Shown: piece after piece, positions 1 to 8,776 of the stretch
Position numbering within the stretch: the stretch's first letter is position 1
How the letters are laid out: every line of letters begins with the position of its first letter
NCBI GenBank assembly: GCA_028285485.1
Contig: JANQPC010000003.1
Location: 1-49,746 of the forward strand
Direction: 5' to 3'
DNA: 49,746 nt
From: Paracoccaceae bacterium
Lineage (GTDB): Bacteria; Pseudomonadota; Alphaproteobacteria; Rhodobacterales; Rhodobacteraceae
The notes under the pieces: generated by a model
What the model saw: only the letters and a program-made list of their open reading frames with translations
Told to the model about the DNA's origin: nothing
The model's database searches: none
Made by a program: the position numbers and the translations under genes

Positions 1-885
1 CGCCGATTCCGTGGGCAAGGGTGCGGCCACAACCTGCGGCGCGAGGGCCGCGCGCGGTGTGGGTGGCGCCGGTGGCAGGGGCTGCGGTTCGGGCACGAGG
101 GGTTCCGGCGCGGGCGTTTCGGTGGCCTGCGGCTGTAACGCCGCCTCATCCTCCGGCGCCTCGCCCGGCCCCTCGGCCACGGGCGGCGGCGCAACCTCGC
201 CCGATGGCACGGGATCGTCGGGGGCAACAAGCGCGAACGCGGCCCAGATCAGAATAGCGGCAAACGCCAGAACGGCCGCGGCCGTCAGCGCAGGCCCGCG
301 CCATTCGCGCAAGCTCTCCGGCGTGGCCAGTTTCGCGGCACGGGGCTGCGGCGCGCTTTCCGGGCGGGCCGGCGCTTCGGGCCGGGGCGCGGGCGCATCG
401 CGATCACGCGCAAAGGCCGTGGGCCCGAAATCGGGCGCGGCGGGAAATTCGTCTGCCTCGGGCCTTGAGGTGAAGCCCACCGGATTGAGTGCGAACTGAA
501 GCGCGAACGCCTCTGCCTCGGCCAGCGTGTTGGAATCCACGGCGGCCACCCGGATCACATCGCCCTCGCGCCGCCAATCGAACATCATCTCTTCCACGGG
601 GCAGGGCGTCAGCCCATCCATCAGCCCCGCAACCGTTTCATCGGTGATATCTTCGGCGCCTTCCGGCGCATCGAGCGTGGTGTAGAGGATTTCACTGCCC
701 GGGATGATCACCGCGGTTTCGAAATCATCGCCCGCCCGGTGGGCCGCGGCATCGCGCAGGGCGCGCATATGATCGCCCATATCGGGATCGTCCAGCGCAA
801 CCCGGCCCATCGGCACCCATCCCGCGCCCTCGCGGGCGAGAAGGCGGATCCCGTCAGTGGCGAGATCAAGGGCGAAATCGGGCAT
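1..885 (-). CDS. Single-pass membrane protein of unknown function (partial, C-terminus beyond the window)
   Basis: The reading frame is open from an ATG at 885 down to position 1, so at least 295 residues are present and the C-terminus lies outside the window. It begins MPDFALDLATDGIR. A soluble N-terminal part of about 190 residues precedes one hydrophobic segment at about residues 197-217, flanked by an Arg-rich stretch on the N-terminal side. After it comes a long Pro/Ala/Glu-rich low-complexity linker (residues about 220-290). A cytoplasmic N-domain, one membrane span and a Pro-rich periplasmic linker recall envelope-spanning scaffold proteins, but I do not recognise a family. It is divergent from the SIMPL gene, with 152 bases between the starts. 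The function is unknown; the frame itself is convincing. Confidence 0.75.
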   Translation of the reverse strand, partial: MPDFALDLATDGIRLLAREGAGWVPMGRVALDDPDMGDHMRALRDAAAHRAGDDFETAVIIPGSEILYTTLDAPEGAEDITDETVAGLMDGLTPCPVEEMMFDWRREGDVIRVAAVDSNTLAEAEAFALQFALNPVGFTSRPEADEFPAAPDFGPTAFARDRDAPAPRPEAPARPESAPQPRAAKLATPESLREWRGPALTAAAVLAFAAILIWAAFALVAPDDPVPSGEVAPPPVAEGPGEAPEDEAALQPQATETPAPEPLVPEPQPLPPAPPTPRAALAPQVVAAPLPTESA

Positions 886-984
886 CAGGCAACCTGCACT
901 GCACAAAGGGCTGGCGCACCGCATCCCCCATCCGTTGCGGCACCCGCCAAGAGTAGCCCAACCTATCGCGTCTGAAAAGGTGAC

Positions 985-1003
985 GCCCCCTGCGAAAGGG
1001 GGC
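985..1003 (+). other. Small GC hairpin in the leader of the SIMPL gene
   Basis: GCCCCC (985-990) and GGGGGC (998-1003) can pair around a 7-base loop. The hairpin ends 34 bases before the SIMPL start in the divergent intergenic region 886-1037. It has no U-tract, so it is not a normal terminator. It could be a leader structure or chance in GC-rich DNA. Confidence 0.3.
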
Positions 1004-1037
1004 AAACTGGCGGAAAACAGTATCTGGAGCAGAGCCG

Positions 1038-1730
1038 ATGAGACACACGCTTTTTCTACTGGCTGGAATTTGCCTGATGGCGCTTTCCGCGCCGCTTGCG
1101 GCGGAGGCCACGCGCACGATAACGGTCACAGGCGAAGGCCAGGCCGAGGCCGCGCCCGATATGGCGCTGATCACGCTGGGCGTGGTGAGCGCGGGCGCCA
1201 CGGCGCGGGAGGCCACGCGCGCCAATTCGCGCGCAATGGCCGATATTCTGGCCGAGATCGCCGGGGCGGGCGTGGCAGAGCGCGATGTGCAGACCGCGGG
1301 GTTCAACGTCTACCCCCGATGGGAGAATCGCCCCAACGAGGCCGCGCGGATCGCTGGGTTCATCGCAGAGAACCGCGTGACGGTGCGCGCCCGCGATCTG
1401 GATAACCTGGGCGCGCTGCTTGATGCGGTGACAAGCGAAGGCGCCAATCGGTTTGAGGGCTTGAGCTTTGCGTTGCAGAACCCGGAGGCGGCAGAGGATG
1501 CCGCCCACGCCGATGCGGTGGCCGATGCGCGCCGGAAGGCCGCGCTTTATGCCGAGGCCGCGGGGCTAACGCTTGGCCCGATCCAGACGATCACGGAAGG
1601 GGGCGGCGCCGCGCCCGTGCCCATCGCGCGCGCCGAAATGGCGCTGTCGCGCGAGGCAGGTGTGCCGGTGGCCCCGGGCGAGCTATCGATGCGCGCCCGG
1701 GTGACAATTGTTTACGCCATCGGCGATTAG
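1038..1730 (+). CDS. SIMPL domain-containing exported protein (YggE-like)
   Basis: A 230-residue protein with a signal peptide at about residues 1-22 (hydrophobic core LFLLAGICLMAL, then small residues before the likely cleavage site at AAEA). The mature part starts with the typical SIMPL/DUF541 opening TRTITVTGEGQAEAAPD, where a strand and a G-x-G-x-A-x-x-x-PD turn are characteristic, and shows the family's QTAGFNVYPRW and NRVTVRARDLDNLG segments. The family includes E. coli YggE, linked to oxidative stress, but its biochemical activity is not established. The protein should be periplasmic. Its TAG stop (1728-1730) overlaps the TAA stop of the convergent metY (1727-1729), so there is no room for a terminator between them. 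Confidence 0.88.
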   Translation: MRHTLFLLAGICLMALSAPLAAEATRTITVTGEGQAEAAPDMALITLGVVSAGATAREATRANSRAMADILAEIAGAGVAERDVQTAGFNVYPRWENRPNEAARIAGFIAENRVTVRARDLDNLGALLDAVTSEGANRFEGLSFALQNPEAAEDAAHADAVADARRKAALYAEAAGLTLGPIQTITEGGGAAPVPIARAEMALSREAGVPVAPGELSMRARVTIVYAIGD

Positions 1731-3025
1731 GCCGCGCGGATCGCGGCCTTCGTCAGCGCCTGATCGAGATCGGCGATGATATCGTCAGCCTCCTCGATCC
1801 CGATGGAGACCCGCACCACATTGGGCTCTGCCCCCGCCGCCGCGCGCTGCGCATCGGTCAGCTGGCGGTGGGTGGTAGAGGCCGAGTGGATGATCAGCGA
1901 GCGCGCATCGCCAAGGTTTGCCACGTGGCTGAAAAGTTCCACGTTATCCACCAGCTTGACGCAGGCGTCATAGCCCCCCTTCACCGCGAAAGTGAAAAGC
2001 GCCCCCGCCCCTTCCGGGCAAACGCGCTTGGCGCGATCGAAATAGGGCGAACTTTCAAGCCCCGCATAGGTGACCTTTTCGATCCGCGGATCGGCTTCCA
2101 GCCAGTTGGCCACCTTCACGGCGTTCTCCACATGCTTGCGCATGCGCAGGCTCAACGTTTCGATTCCCATAAGCGTGTAATGCGCGCCCTGGGGATTCAT
2201 CGTCATGCCGAGATCGCGCAGGCCAACGGCGATGGAATGGAAGGTGAAGGCCATCGGCCCCAGCGCTTCGTGGAATTTCAGCCCGTGATAGGCGGGTTCC
2301 TCGGCGCTGAGCGAGGGAAATTTGCCGGAAGCCGACCAATCGAATTTGCCGCTGTCGATCACCGCGCCGCCCGTCACCGTGCCGTTCCCGGTGAGATACT
2401 TGGTGGTGGAATGCACCACGAGCGTCGCGCCATGTTCAATCGGGCGGCAGAGATAGGGGGTGGCCGAGGTGTTATCGACGATCAGCGGCACGCCCGCGGC
2501 ATCGGCCACCGCGGCAACGGCGGGCAGATCGGTCACATAGCCGCCGGGGTTGGCAATCGCTTCACAGAACACCGCGCGCGTATCGTCATCGATCGCCGCC
2601 TTCAGGGCATCGAGATCGTCGAGATCCACGAATTTGCACGACCAGCCGAACTTGCGGATCGTGTTGGTGAATTGCTGCACCGTGCCGCCATAGAGCTTCG
2701 TGGCGGCCACGATGTTGCGCCCCGGCTCCATCAGCGGGAACAGCGCCATGATCTGCGCGGCGTGGCCCGAGGAACAGCAAATGCCGCCTGCCCCGCCTTC
2801 CAGCGCCGTGATCCGATCGGCCAGCGCCGCCACGGTGGGGTTGGTCAGGCGGGAATAGATGTATCCCACCTCTTGCAGGTTGAAGAGCGCGGCGGCGTGA
2901 TCGGCATCGCGGAACACAAAGGCCGTGCTCTGATAGATGGGCACCTGGCGGGCGCCCGTGGCGGCATCGGGGCTCGCACCCGCATGCACCTGGAGGGTAT
3001 CGAACCCTTGCGGTTTGTCTGACAT
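1727..3025 (-). CDS. metY: O-acetylhomoserine aminocarboxypropyltransferase (O-acetylhomoserine sulfhydrylase)
   Basis: A PLP-dependent Cys/Met metabolism enzyme of 432 residues that makes homocysteine from O-acetylhomoserine and sulfide in the cytoplasm. The start MSDKPQGFDTLQVHAG at 3025 is chosen over an upstream ATG at 3067 because the family begins with 'F.TL.VHAG' and a GGGAGAG ribosome binding site lies just before it. Visible motifs are YSRLTNPT (cofactor phosphate region), SSGHAAQ, the VDNT turn, and VVHSTTKYLTGNGTVTGG, whose lysine is the PLP Schiff-base residue. The C-terminal half has SIGIEEADDIIADLDQAL, typical of the family. The length fits MetY (about 425-435) better than MetB/MetC (about 385). 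The PAS gene ends 31 bases upstream on the same strand, so the two may be co-transcribed. No SAM riboswitch is seen in that short gap. Confidence 0.93.
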   Translation of the reverse strand: MSDKPQGFDTLQVHAGASPDAATGARQVPIYQSTAFVFRDADHAAALFNLQEVGYIYSRLTNPTVAALADRITALEGGAGGICCSSGHAAQIMALFPLMEPGRNIVAATKLYGGTVQQFTNTIRKFGWSCKFVDLDDLDALKAAIDDDTRAVFCEAIANPGGYVTDLPAVAAVADAAGVPLIVDNTSATPYLCRPIEHGATLVVHSTTKYLTGNGTVTGGAVIDSGKFDWSASGKFPSLSAEEPAYHGLKFHEALGPMAFTFHSIAVGLRDLGMTMNPQGAHYTLMGIETLSLRMRKHVENAVKVANWLEADPRIEKVTYAGLESSPYFDRAKRVCPEGAGALFTFAVKGGYDACVKLVDNVELFSHVANLGDARSLIIHSASTTHRQLTDAQRAAAGAEPNVVRVSIGIEEADDIIADLDQALTKAAIRAA

Positions 3026-3056
3026 CTCTCTCTCCCTGTAGAATTTCCGGCGCCCG

Positions 3057-3947
3057 TCAGGCGCCAATCTGGCGCATCACCACCACGTAAAAGGCGGTGC
3101 CGCGATGTTCGGCGGCACTCACGGTTACAACAAGCCGCTCGGCGATTCCGCCCCTAAGGCTGAGGCGCAGGCTGTCTTCCACCTGGCCCTGGCTGAGCAT
3201 CTCTTCGGGGCTCACCGGCGTTTCCACCTCCACCCCGCAAAGCGCCGTCAGATCGGCATCATGGGCGCGCATCGTATCGAAGCCGAACATCCGCTGCGCG
3301 GCGCGGTTGGCATATTGCACGCGCTGATCTTCGGCCAGAACGAAGACGGGGTCGGTAATCAGCTCAAGCCCCGCGCGCAGCTCGTTCTCGGGGAAGTTGG
3401 CGACAGCGAAGCGCAGCACCGTTTCGCCCGCATCATCCATCAGCGGCACGATCAGCCGCCGCCAGGAGCGCACGAAGATCCGCGCGGGCGGCTCATGTTC
3501 CGATAAGACCCATTCGCGCCGTTCCGCCGCCGCGCGGTAGAGCGCCTTGAAGAACTGCGCGATATGGGTGGTGAAGCCGCGCGTGGTTTCCCCCGTCATG
3601 TCGCGCCCGTAATGCTCTGCAATCCCGGCGCCGTAGTGGGCATAGCGAAACTCATCCCCCTCGGGTTCCACGATCATCGTCCAGGCCGCGATCGGGCCCA
3701 GTGCCTCAAGCGAGAAGGCGCTGGCGGGCACCTGGCCGGTATCATCCATGAAGCCGCGGCAGATCTCGGCGAACCGGCGCATCAGCGGGCTTTGCAGCTC
3801 GTCCACGGCGGGTGACCAGATGATCATCGGCGCCCGGGCCCCGTGATCGTTGAAGATGCGGCGCAGAATGTCCCGCCGGCCCGGCATCAGGCTTTCGGCA
3901 ATCAGGTCCACAGCCTCATGGGGCGTGTCTTGGCGTTCGGCATCCAT
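3057..3947 (-). CDS. PAS domain-containing protein
   Basis: Cytoplasmic protein of 296 residues from the ATG at 3947 (MDAERQDTPHEAVDL); an in-frame upstream start at 3971 would add eight. The C-terminal third (about residues 200-290) has the PAS pattern ELITDPVFVLAEDQRVQYANRAAQRMFGFD, that is, a 'd.v.v.d....i.yaN.aa..lfGy' fold. The central part (about 60-190) contains WTMIVEPEGDEFRYAHYGAGI and RSWRRLIVPLMDDAG, which also look PAS-like (ligand-sensing core, IxPL strand). Two tandem PAS folds are therefore likely. No histidine kinase, GGDEF, EAL or DNA-binding domain is present, so this is a stand-alone sensor or adaptor. The ligand and partner are unknown. It lies 31 bases upstream of metY on the same strand. 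Confidence 0.75.
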   Translation of the reverse strand: MDAERQDTPHEAVDLIAESLMPGRRDILRRIFNDHGARAPMIIWSPAVDELQSPLMRRFAEICRGFMDDTGQVPASAFSLEALGPIAAWTMIVEPEGDEFRYAHYGAGIAEHYGRDMTGETTRGFTTHIAQFFKALYRAAAERREWVLSEHEPPARIFVRSWRRLIVPLMDDAGETVLRFAVANFPENELRAGLELITDPVFVLAEDQRVQYANRAAQRMFGFDTMRAHDADLTALCGVEVETPVSPEEMLSQGQVEDSLRLSLRGGIAERLVVTVSAAEHRGTAFYVVVMRQIGA

Positions 3948-4028
3948 CCCGGTTCCCTCATCTGCGGCCACGTTCGGCGCGACTCGCGCGCCATCATGCC
4001 GGGCCGCCCCGTGGCATTCAATCGCGCC

Positions 4029-5015
4029 TCAGCGCATCCAGAGCTTGGCCGCCTTCAGCCGGTTGCGGATGGCCTGTTCCTTCCGCGGCAGCCCGGTTTC
4101 CGCAAAAAGCGCGCGCGCCTTCCGGCCGCGGCCCTGGTAGATCATCCGCTTGAAGGGCTCGTATTGCTTGAGCACCTTCTTGATCCGGTTGGGTGCGGCG
4201 ATCTCTTCCAGCGCCTCGATCGCGGGCTCTGGCGCGCGGGCAAAAAACAGCGGCATCACCCGCCAATGCGCCGAGAGCGCGCCATCAAGCCCGGCCAGCG
4301 CGGCGTCCGGGCGCCCGCCGCCGAGGGCGTGGATCACAAGCGGCAGGGCCACCTGATCAAGCCACGGGTCAAGCGGCTGGCACACAAGCTCCGGCGGCGG
4401 CGAAGCCCGGATCGCCGCCATCTTCTCAACCATCGAGGTGCCGAAGGCCCGGGGGCAGGCGCCGAAGAACCAGCCTGCGTTGAAGTAAAGATAGCGCTGC
4501 CAGTATTCGTCGGGGTGGCTGAGATCGAGCGAGCTTTCGAAATCGAGCCCGAACTTGGCATAAAGCGCGCGCCAGATCGCGCTGTAGCCCGGCCCGTAAA
4601 GTTCTATCTTCGGCCAGGTATTGCTGCGCGCCATCGAGGCCGAGGGGCGCGCGAATTCGAAGGGCAGGGTGCTGACGGGCCCGAGGATCAGCGTATCGGT
4701 ATCGAAAAACACGAAGGGCGCGCCTTCGGGCAGCGCCGCCAGCCCTTCGGCCTTGTTGCCGTGGGGATAGGCCTCGCCGAAGACCCGGGCCTCAAACGGC
4801 ACGATCTCGGCCCCGAGATCGGCGAGCGCATCGCGAAGCTCGGGGTTCGTGATCCTCGGATCAAAGCTCCAAAGCGGCCCCGGCTGCGGCTCTGCCACGA
4901 TAAACCGCCCCGAAAAGCCCGGATCGCGCGCCCGGAGGCTTGCGGCGAAAAGCACGGCCTCATAGGCCAGCCGGCCCCGCTGCCCCACCACCATGATATT
5001 GAAATCCGCGCCCAT
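4029..5015 (-). CDS. Glycosyltransferase-like protein with a DTD motif (GT-A fold suspected)
   Basis: A 328-residue protein. The start at 5015 (MGADFNIMVVGQRGRLAYEA) is preferred because the upstream extension to 5126 runs through an intergenic inverted repeat. It opens with a strand typical of GT-A enzymes (NIMVVGQ). At about residues 101-110 it has FVFFDTDTLIL, a D-x-D metal/nucleotide-sugar signature, and further on YLYFNAGWFFG, resembling the 'FNaGvml' motif of GT8-type enzymes. A C-terminal basic helical region (LKQYEPFKRMIYQGRGRK) could contact membranes or substrate. There is no signal peptide. Donor and acceptor cannot be told from the sequence. It stands alone between the TRAP operon and the PAS gene. 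Confidence 0.65.
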   Translation of the reverse strand: MGADFNIMVVGQRGRLAYEAVLFAASLRARDPGFSGRFIVAEPQPGPLWSFDPRITNPELRDALADLGAEIVPFEARVFGEAYPHGNKAEGLAALPEGAPFVFFDTDTLILGPVSTLPFEFARPSASMARSNTWPKIELYGPGYSAIWRALYAKFGLDFESSLDLSHPDEYWQRYLYFNAGWFFGACPRAFGTSMVEKMAAIRASPPPELVCQPLDPWLDQVALPLVIHALGGGRPDAALAGLDGALSAHWRVMPLFFARAPEPAIEALEEIAAPNRIKKVLKQYEPFKRMIYQGRGRKARALFAETGLPRKEQAIRNRLKAAKLWMR

Positions 5016-5076
5016 GCCCCGGTCTATAGGCCGCGCGCCATCGTGCTGAAAGGGGCCCGTGGCGGGTGGCGGCGAT

Positions 5077-5132
5077 GAGTATTTTTGCCAAGATGAAGGG
5101 CTGTCGCGGCCTTCATCTTGGCGCAAGTACTC
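5077..5132. repeat. Inverted pair of the 'GAGTATTTTTGCCAAGATGAAGG' intergenic repeat
   Basis: Arm 5077-5099 and arm 5110-5132 are nearly perfect reverse complements: 20 of 23 positions match, with a 10-base loop. The element lies 12 bases downstream of the dctM stop codon on the minus strand and upstream of the glycosyltransferase gene. A third, single copy of the core (GAGTATTT..CCAAGATGAA) sits at 25046-25066. I recall similar sequences between genes in many Rhodobacteraceae genomes. In RNA it would make a long stem and may act as a 3'-end or terminator structure for dctPQM. Confidence 0.75.
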
Positions 5133-5144
5133 CGGCCGGAGGCG

Positions 5145-6593
5145 TTAATCCCCGTAAGCCACCGATGGCAGCCAGGTTGTAAGCGCGGGGAATTCGAACA
5201 CGATGAAGAGCCCGATGATCTGCAGGATCACGAAGGGAATGATCCCGCGATAGATATGGCCGAGGCTCACGCCCGGCGGGCAGACGCCCTTGAGGTAGAA
5301 GAGCGCAAACCCTACCGGTGGCGTTAAGAACGAGGTCTGCAACGTGACCGCAACGAGGATCGCGAACCACACCACAGACGGATCGCGCACCTGATCGAAG
5401 CCCGGGATATCGAGGTTGAGCCCGATGATGATGGGCAGCATCAGCGGCATGATGATGATGGTGATTTCGATCCAATCCAGCAGGAACCCCAGAAGGAACA
5501 CGATGAAGAGGATGAAGAGCACCGTCATATAGGGGTCGTCGAAGGCGGCGAGCACCAGGGTTTCCACGATCTCGTCGCCCCCGTAACGGCGCAGCACGAA
5601 GGCAAAGAAATTCGCCGCAAGGAAGATGCCCACGATATAGCCGGTGGTGTTCAGCGTTGAGCGGCTCACCTCTTTCAGGACCTTGTAGGTGAGCCTGCGG
5701 TTCATGCCGGCAAGGATGGTGGCGCCAAGCGCGCCGAGGCCAGACGCCTCGGTGGGCGTGGCGAAGCCCGCGAAGATCGAGCCCAGCACCAAAAGGATCA
5801 GGAAGAGCGGCGGCACCACCGCCAGAAGCACGTCGCGCACCGCTTCCCAGCCCACATCTTCGGCCCGTTCCGGCGCGGGCATCGAGCTGGGGCTGAAGAC
5901 GCCCAGCAGGATGATGAAGGTGATGTAAAGCGCGCCGAGGATCAGCCCCGGAAAGAGCGCGCCCATGAAGAGATCGCCAAGCGAAATCGCCAGCTGATCG
6001 GACATGATCACCAGCATGATCGAGGGCGGGATCAGGATGCCCAGCGTTCCGGCAGAGGCGATGGTTCCGGTGGCGATGGGCTTGGAATAGTTCTGCTTCA
6101 TCATCGCCGGCAGCGCCATCACGCCCAGAAGCGTGACCGAGGCGCCGATCACGCCGGTGGAGGCGGCAAGGATGATCCCGATCAGCAGCACGGTGAGCGA
6201 CAGCCCGCCCCGCAGGCTGCCGAACAGGCGCTGCATGGAGATCATCATGCGCTGGGCCACGCCCGATTGATCGAGCATCAGCCCCATGAAGATGAACATC
6301 GGCAGCGCCACAAGCACCGGATTCTGCACGATATTGCCGAATAGCCGGGAGGCGAGCGCGCCGAGGCGCTGATAATCGATGCCGGTGCGATCGAATTCGA
6401 TCACATCGCGGAAGCTTGCACGGAACGGATCGAGGAAGATCTCGGCGATCAGGGCAAATATCAGGCTCACCCCCACCAGGGCAAACGCCACGGGGATGCC
6501 GCGGAACAGCAGGAAGATGAAGGTGAGGAACATCGCCAGCACGGCGATTTCATTAAGGGTCAGAAACTGGCCCGCGAATTCGAGAAGGGCCAT
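5145..6593 (-). CDS. dctM: TRAP transporter large permease (DctM subunit)
   Basis: A 482-residue polytopic inner-membrane protein, the 12-TM sodium-coupled channel subunit of a tripartite ATP-independent periplasmic transporter. It opens with a hydrophobic span (LAMFLTFIFLLFRGIPVAFAL). The family motif region ASTGVIGASVTLLGVMALPAMM, with the GTIASAGTLGILIPPSIM loop, is the substrate/Na+ site of DctM. It also shows FLLGFLLDWIEITIIIMPLMLPI and the C-terminal LQTSFLTPPVGFALFYLKG. The protein is somewhat longer than the usual ~425-430 residues, from a larger region after the second span and an extended middle loop. It starts 3 bases after the dctQ stop, so it is translated from the same mRNA. Confidence 0.95.
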   Translation of the reverse strand: MALLEFAGQFLTLNEIAVLAMFLTFIFLLFRGIPVAFALVGVSLIFALIAEIFLDPFRASFRDVIEFDRTGIDYQRLGALASRLFGNIVQNPVLVALPMFIFMGLMLDQSGVAQRMMISMQRLFGSLRGGLSLTVLLIGIILAASTGVIGASVTLLGVMALPAMMKQNYSKPIATGTIASAGTLGILIPPSIMLVIMSDQLAISLGDLFMGALFPGLILGALYITFIILLGVFSPSSMPAPERAEDVGWEAVRDVLLAVVPPLFLILLVLGSIFAGFATPTEASGLGALGATILAGMNRRLTYKVLKEVSRSTLNTTGYIVGIFLAANFFAFVLRRYGGDEIVETLVLAAFDDPYMTVLFILFIVFLLGFLLDWIEITIIIMPLMLPIIIGLNLDIPGFDQVRDPSVVWFAILVAVTLQTSFLTPPVGFALFYLKGVCPPGVSLGHIYRGIIPFVILQIIGLFIVFEFPALTTWLPSVAYGD

Positions 6594-6596
6594 GGA

Positions 6597-7403
6597 TCAG
6601 GTTCCGCTGCGGCTTGAGCTGCGATCCATCAGCCGTGCCAGGCCGATGAGGGCGATGGTGAGGATCAGGGTGATCAGGATCGTCCACTTCACCTCTTCCA
6701 CTCCGATTTCGAACTCACCGAAAATCGGGTGGCGGCCGATCTCTCGATCGGTCACCTCTGCGGGCGTGGTCAGCCGCAGGGACCACCAGATCCCGTAATA
6801 AACCACCAGATTGATCACAAACATCGTTGAGGGAAAGGCGTAGAGCATCTGGCGCCAAAGCGTGGGTTCCGCCAGCTTGGCCAGAAAGCGCAGGTAGGCC
6901 GACCATGTGGCATAGGCAACGAACAGGAACGCCGCCACCATGAACGCCTTCAGGATCCACAGGTTGTGCAGCCCGTTTGGCGAAGACGATCCCTCATCAT
7001 TCCGGATCGATTGCAGCGCGTAGGGGATCGTGATGTCAAAGGCGAGGATGATGAAGGGCAGAAACAGCCAGGCCAGTGCGAAGATCTCGATCCGCGTCTT
7101 CTTCGCCTCGCTGAAGTTTTCGTGGAAGATATCCACCCGCACATGGCTGTTGGTCGTTACTGCATAGCCGATGGCGATCAGGGCGGATGAGCCGTAGAGC
7201 CACCATTGCAGATCGTCGAGCCAGGCCTGGTTCATCCCGGCCGCGCGCAAGAACACCTGCGATACGATCGCGAGCATCAGGATCGGGAAAACCCAGGCGA
7301 AGACGTTCGAGATGATCACCGAAACCCTGTCGGCGCGATTATGTTGGGCGCGCCCAACCTCACCGGGATCGCTGAGTTTGATCAATTCGTCGGCTTGCTG
7401 CAT
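6597..7403 (-). CDS. dctQ: TRAP transporter small permease (DctQ subunit)
   Basis: The 268-residue four-helix small membrane subunit that pairs with DctM. A GGAGGGGG ribosome binding site precedes the ATG at 7403. Membrane spans are visible near residues 27-50 (VISNVFAWVFPILMLAIVS), 65-85 (LYGSSALIAIGYAV), 105-130 and 165-200, plus a C-terminal span (ILITLILTIALIGL). The motif DDLQWWLYGSSALIAIGYAV..N.HVRVDIF matches the DctQ signature 'E......l..v.lgaa.a.r...HirvD'. It is longer than typical (160-200), because of the loop between the third and fourth helices. It is separated from dctP by a strong hairpin (7440-7466), suggesting different expression of binding protein and permeases. Confidence 0.92.
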   Translation of the reverse strand: MQQADELIKLSDPGEVGRAQHNRADRVSVIISNVFAWVFPILMLAIVSQVFLRAAGMNQAWLDDLQWWLYGSSALIAIGYAVTTNSHVRVDIFHENFSEAKKTRIEIFALAWLFLPFIILAFDITIPYALQSIRNDEGSSSPNGLHNLWILKAFMVAAFLFVAYATWSAYLRFLAKLAEPTLWRQMLYAFPSTMFVINLVVYYGIWWSLRLTTPAEVTDREIGRHPIFGEFEIGVEEVKWTILITLILTIALIGLARLMDRSSSRSGT

Positions 7404-7439
7404 CCGTCCCCCTCCGATCGGCCCTGCTGTCGTATGCGC

Positions 7440-7475
7440 AGGGCGCGCGCCTCAGGCGCGCGCCCTCGTTTTTTT
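7440..7475 (+). terminator. Perfect 12-bp hairpin followed by T7 on the plus strand, in the dctP-dctQ gap
   Basis: Arms 7440-7451 and 7455-7466 pair perfectly around a 3-base loop (TCA). On the plus strand they are followed by seven T residues (7469-7475), the layout of an intrinsic terminator for plus-strand RNA. Yet dctP, dctQ and dctM are transcribed on the minus strand, where the A7 comes before the hairpin and no U-tract follows. For the sense mRNA the hairpin is more likely a 3'-end stabiliser or processing element that favours dctP over dctQM. For antisense RNA it would be a terminator. Confidence 0.75.
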
Positions 7476-7483
7476 GGCCGTTA

Positions 7484-8545
<1,062 letters not shown>

Positions 8546-8714
8546 GGGTATCCTCCTACTCACCAGATTGGTGAAATTTCTTTACCAGTTTGGCCCTTTC
8601 GTGGCCAGAGAGGAGTTTCCACCGTGCCCGGGGCCATGCGAGCAACCCGCCTATCCTCCCTTAAGTACGTTGATTTCTGGCCCATCTTTCCCTCGGTGCG
8701 CAAGAATATTCCGT

Positions 8715-8729
8715 GCTTGATTATCAAGC
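8715..8729. promoter_or_regulatory. Palindrome GCTTGA-TTA-TCAAGC upstream of dctP (candidate operator)
   Basis: A perfect 6-3-6 palindrome lies about 170 bases upstream of the dctP start, in the gap 8546-8776. On the minus strand it contains TGATAAT, a good -10 element, so a repressor bound here would block the likely promoter. The geometry suits a GntR- or TetR-type dimer. No regulator gene is next to it. Confidence 0.4.
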
Positions 8730-8776
8730 GTTTCGAATCATACCGCGAATCGTTTGGGCGCTAACATAGATGGCGA

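Noticed and set aside
1868-3022. Long plus-strand frame opposite metY (384 codons)
   Set aside because: It is the mirror of metY in high-GC DNA; the composition is His/Arg/Gly-rich with no motif. Similar long antisense frames (for example 3843-5078, 25315-26481 and 46075-47322) were rejected for the same reason.
3026-3056. SAM riboswitch before metY
   Set aside because: metY is often under SAM riboswitch control in alphaproteobacteria, but here only 31 bases separate it from the PAS gene, too few for an aptamer.
5016-5126. Upstream extension of the glycosyltransferase-like frame
   Set aside because: It reads through the intergenic inverted repeat and gives unconserved sequence.
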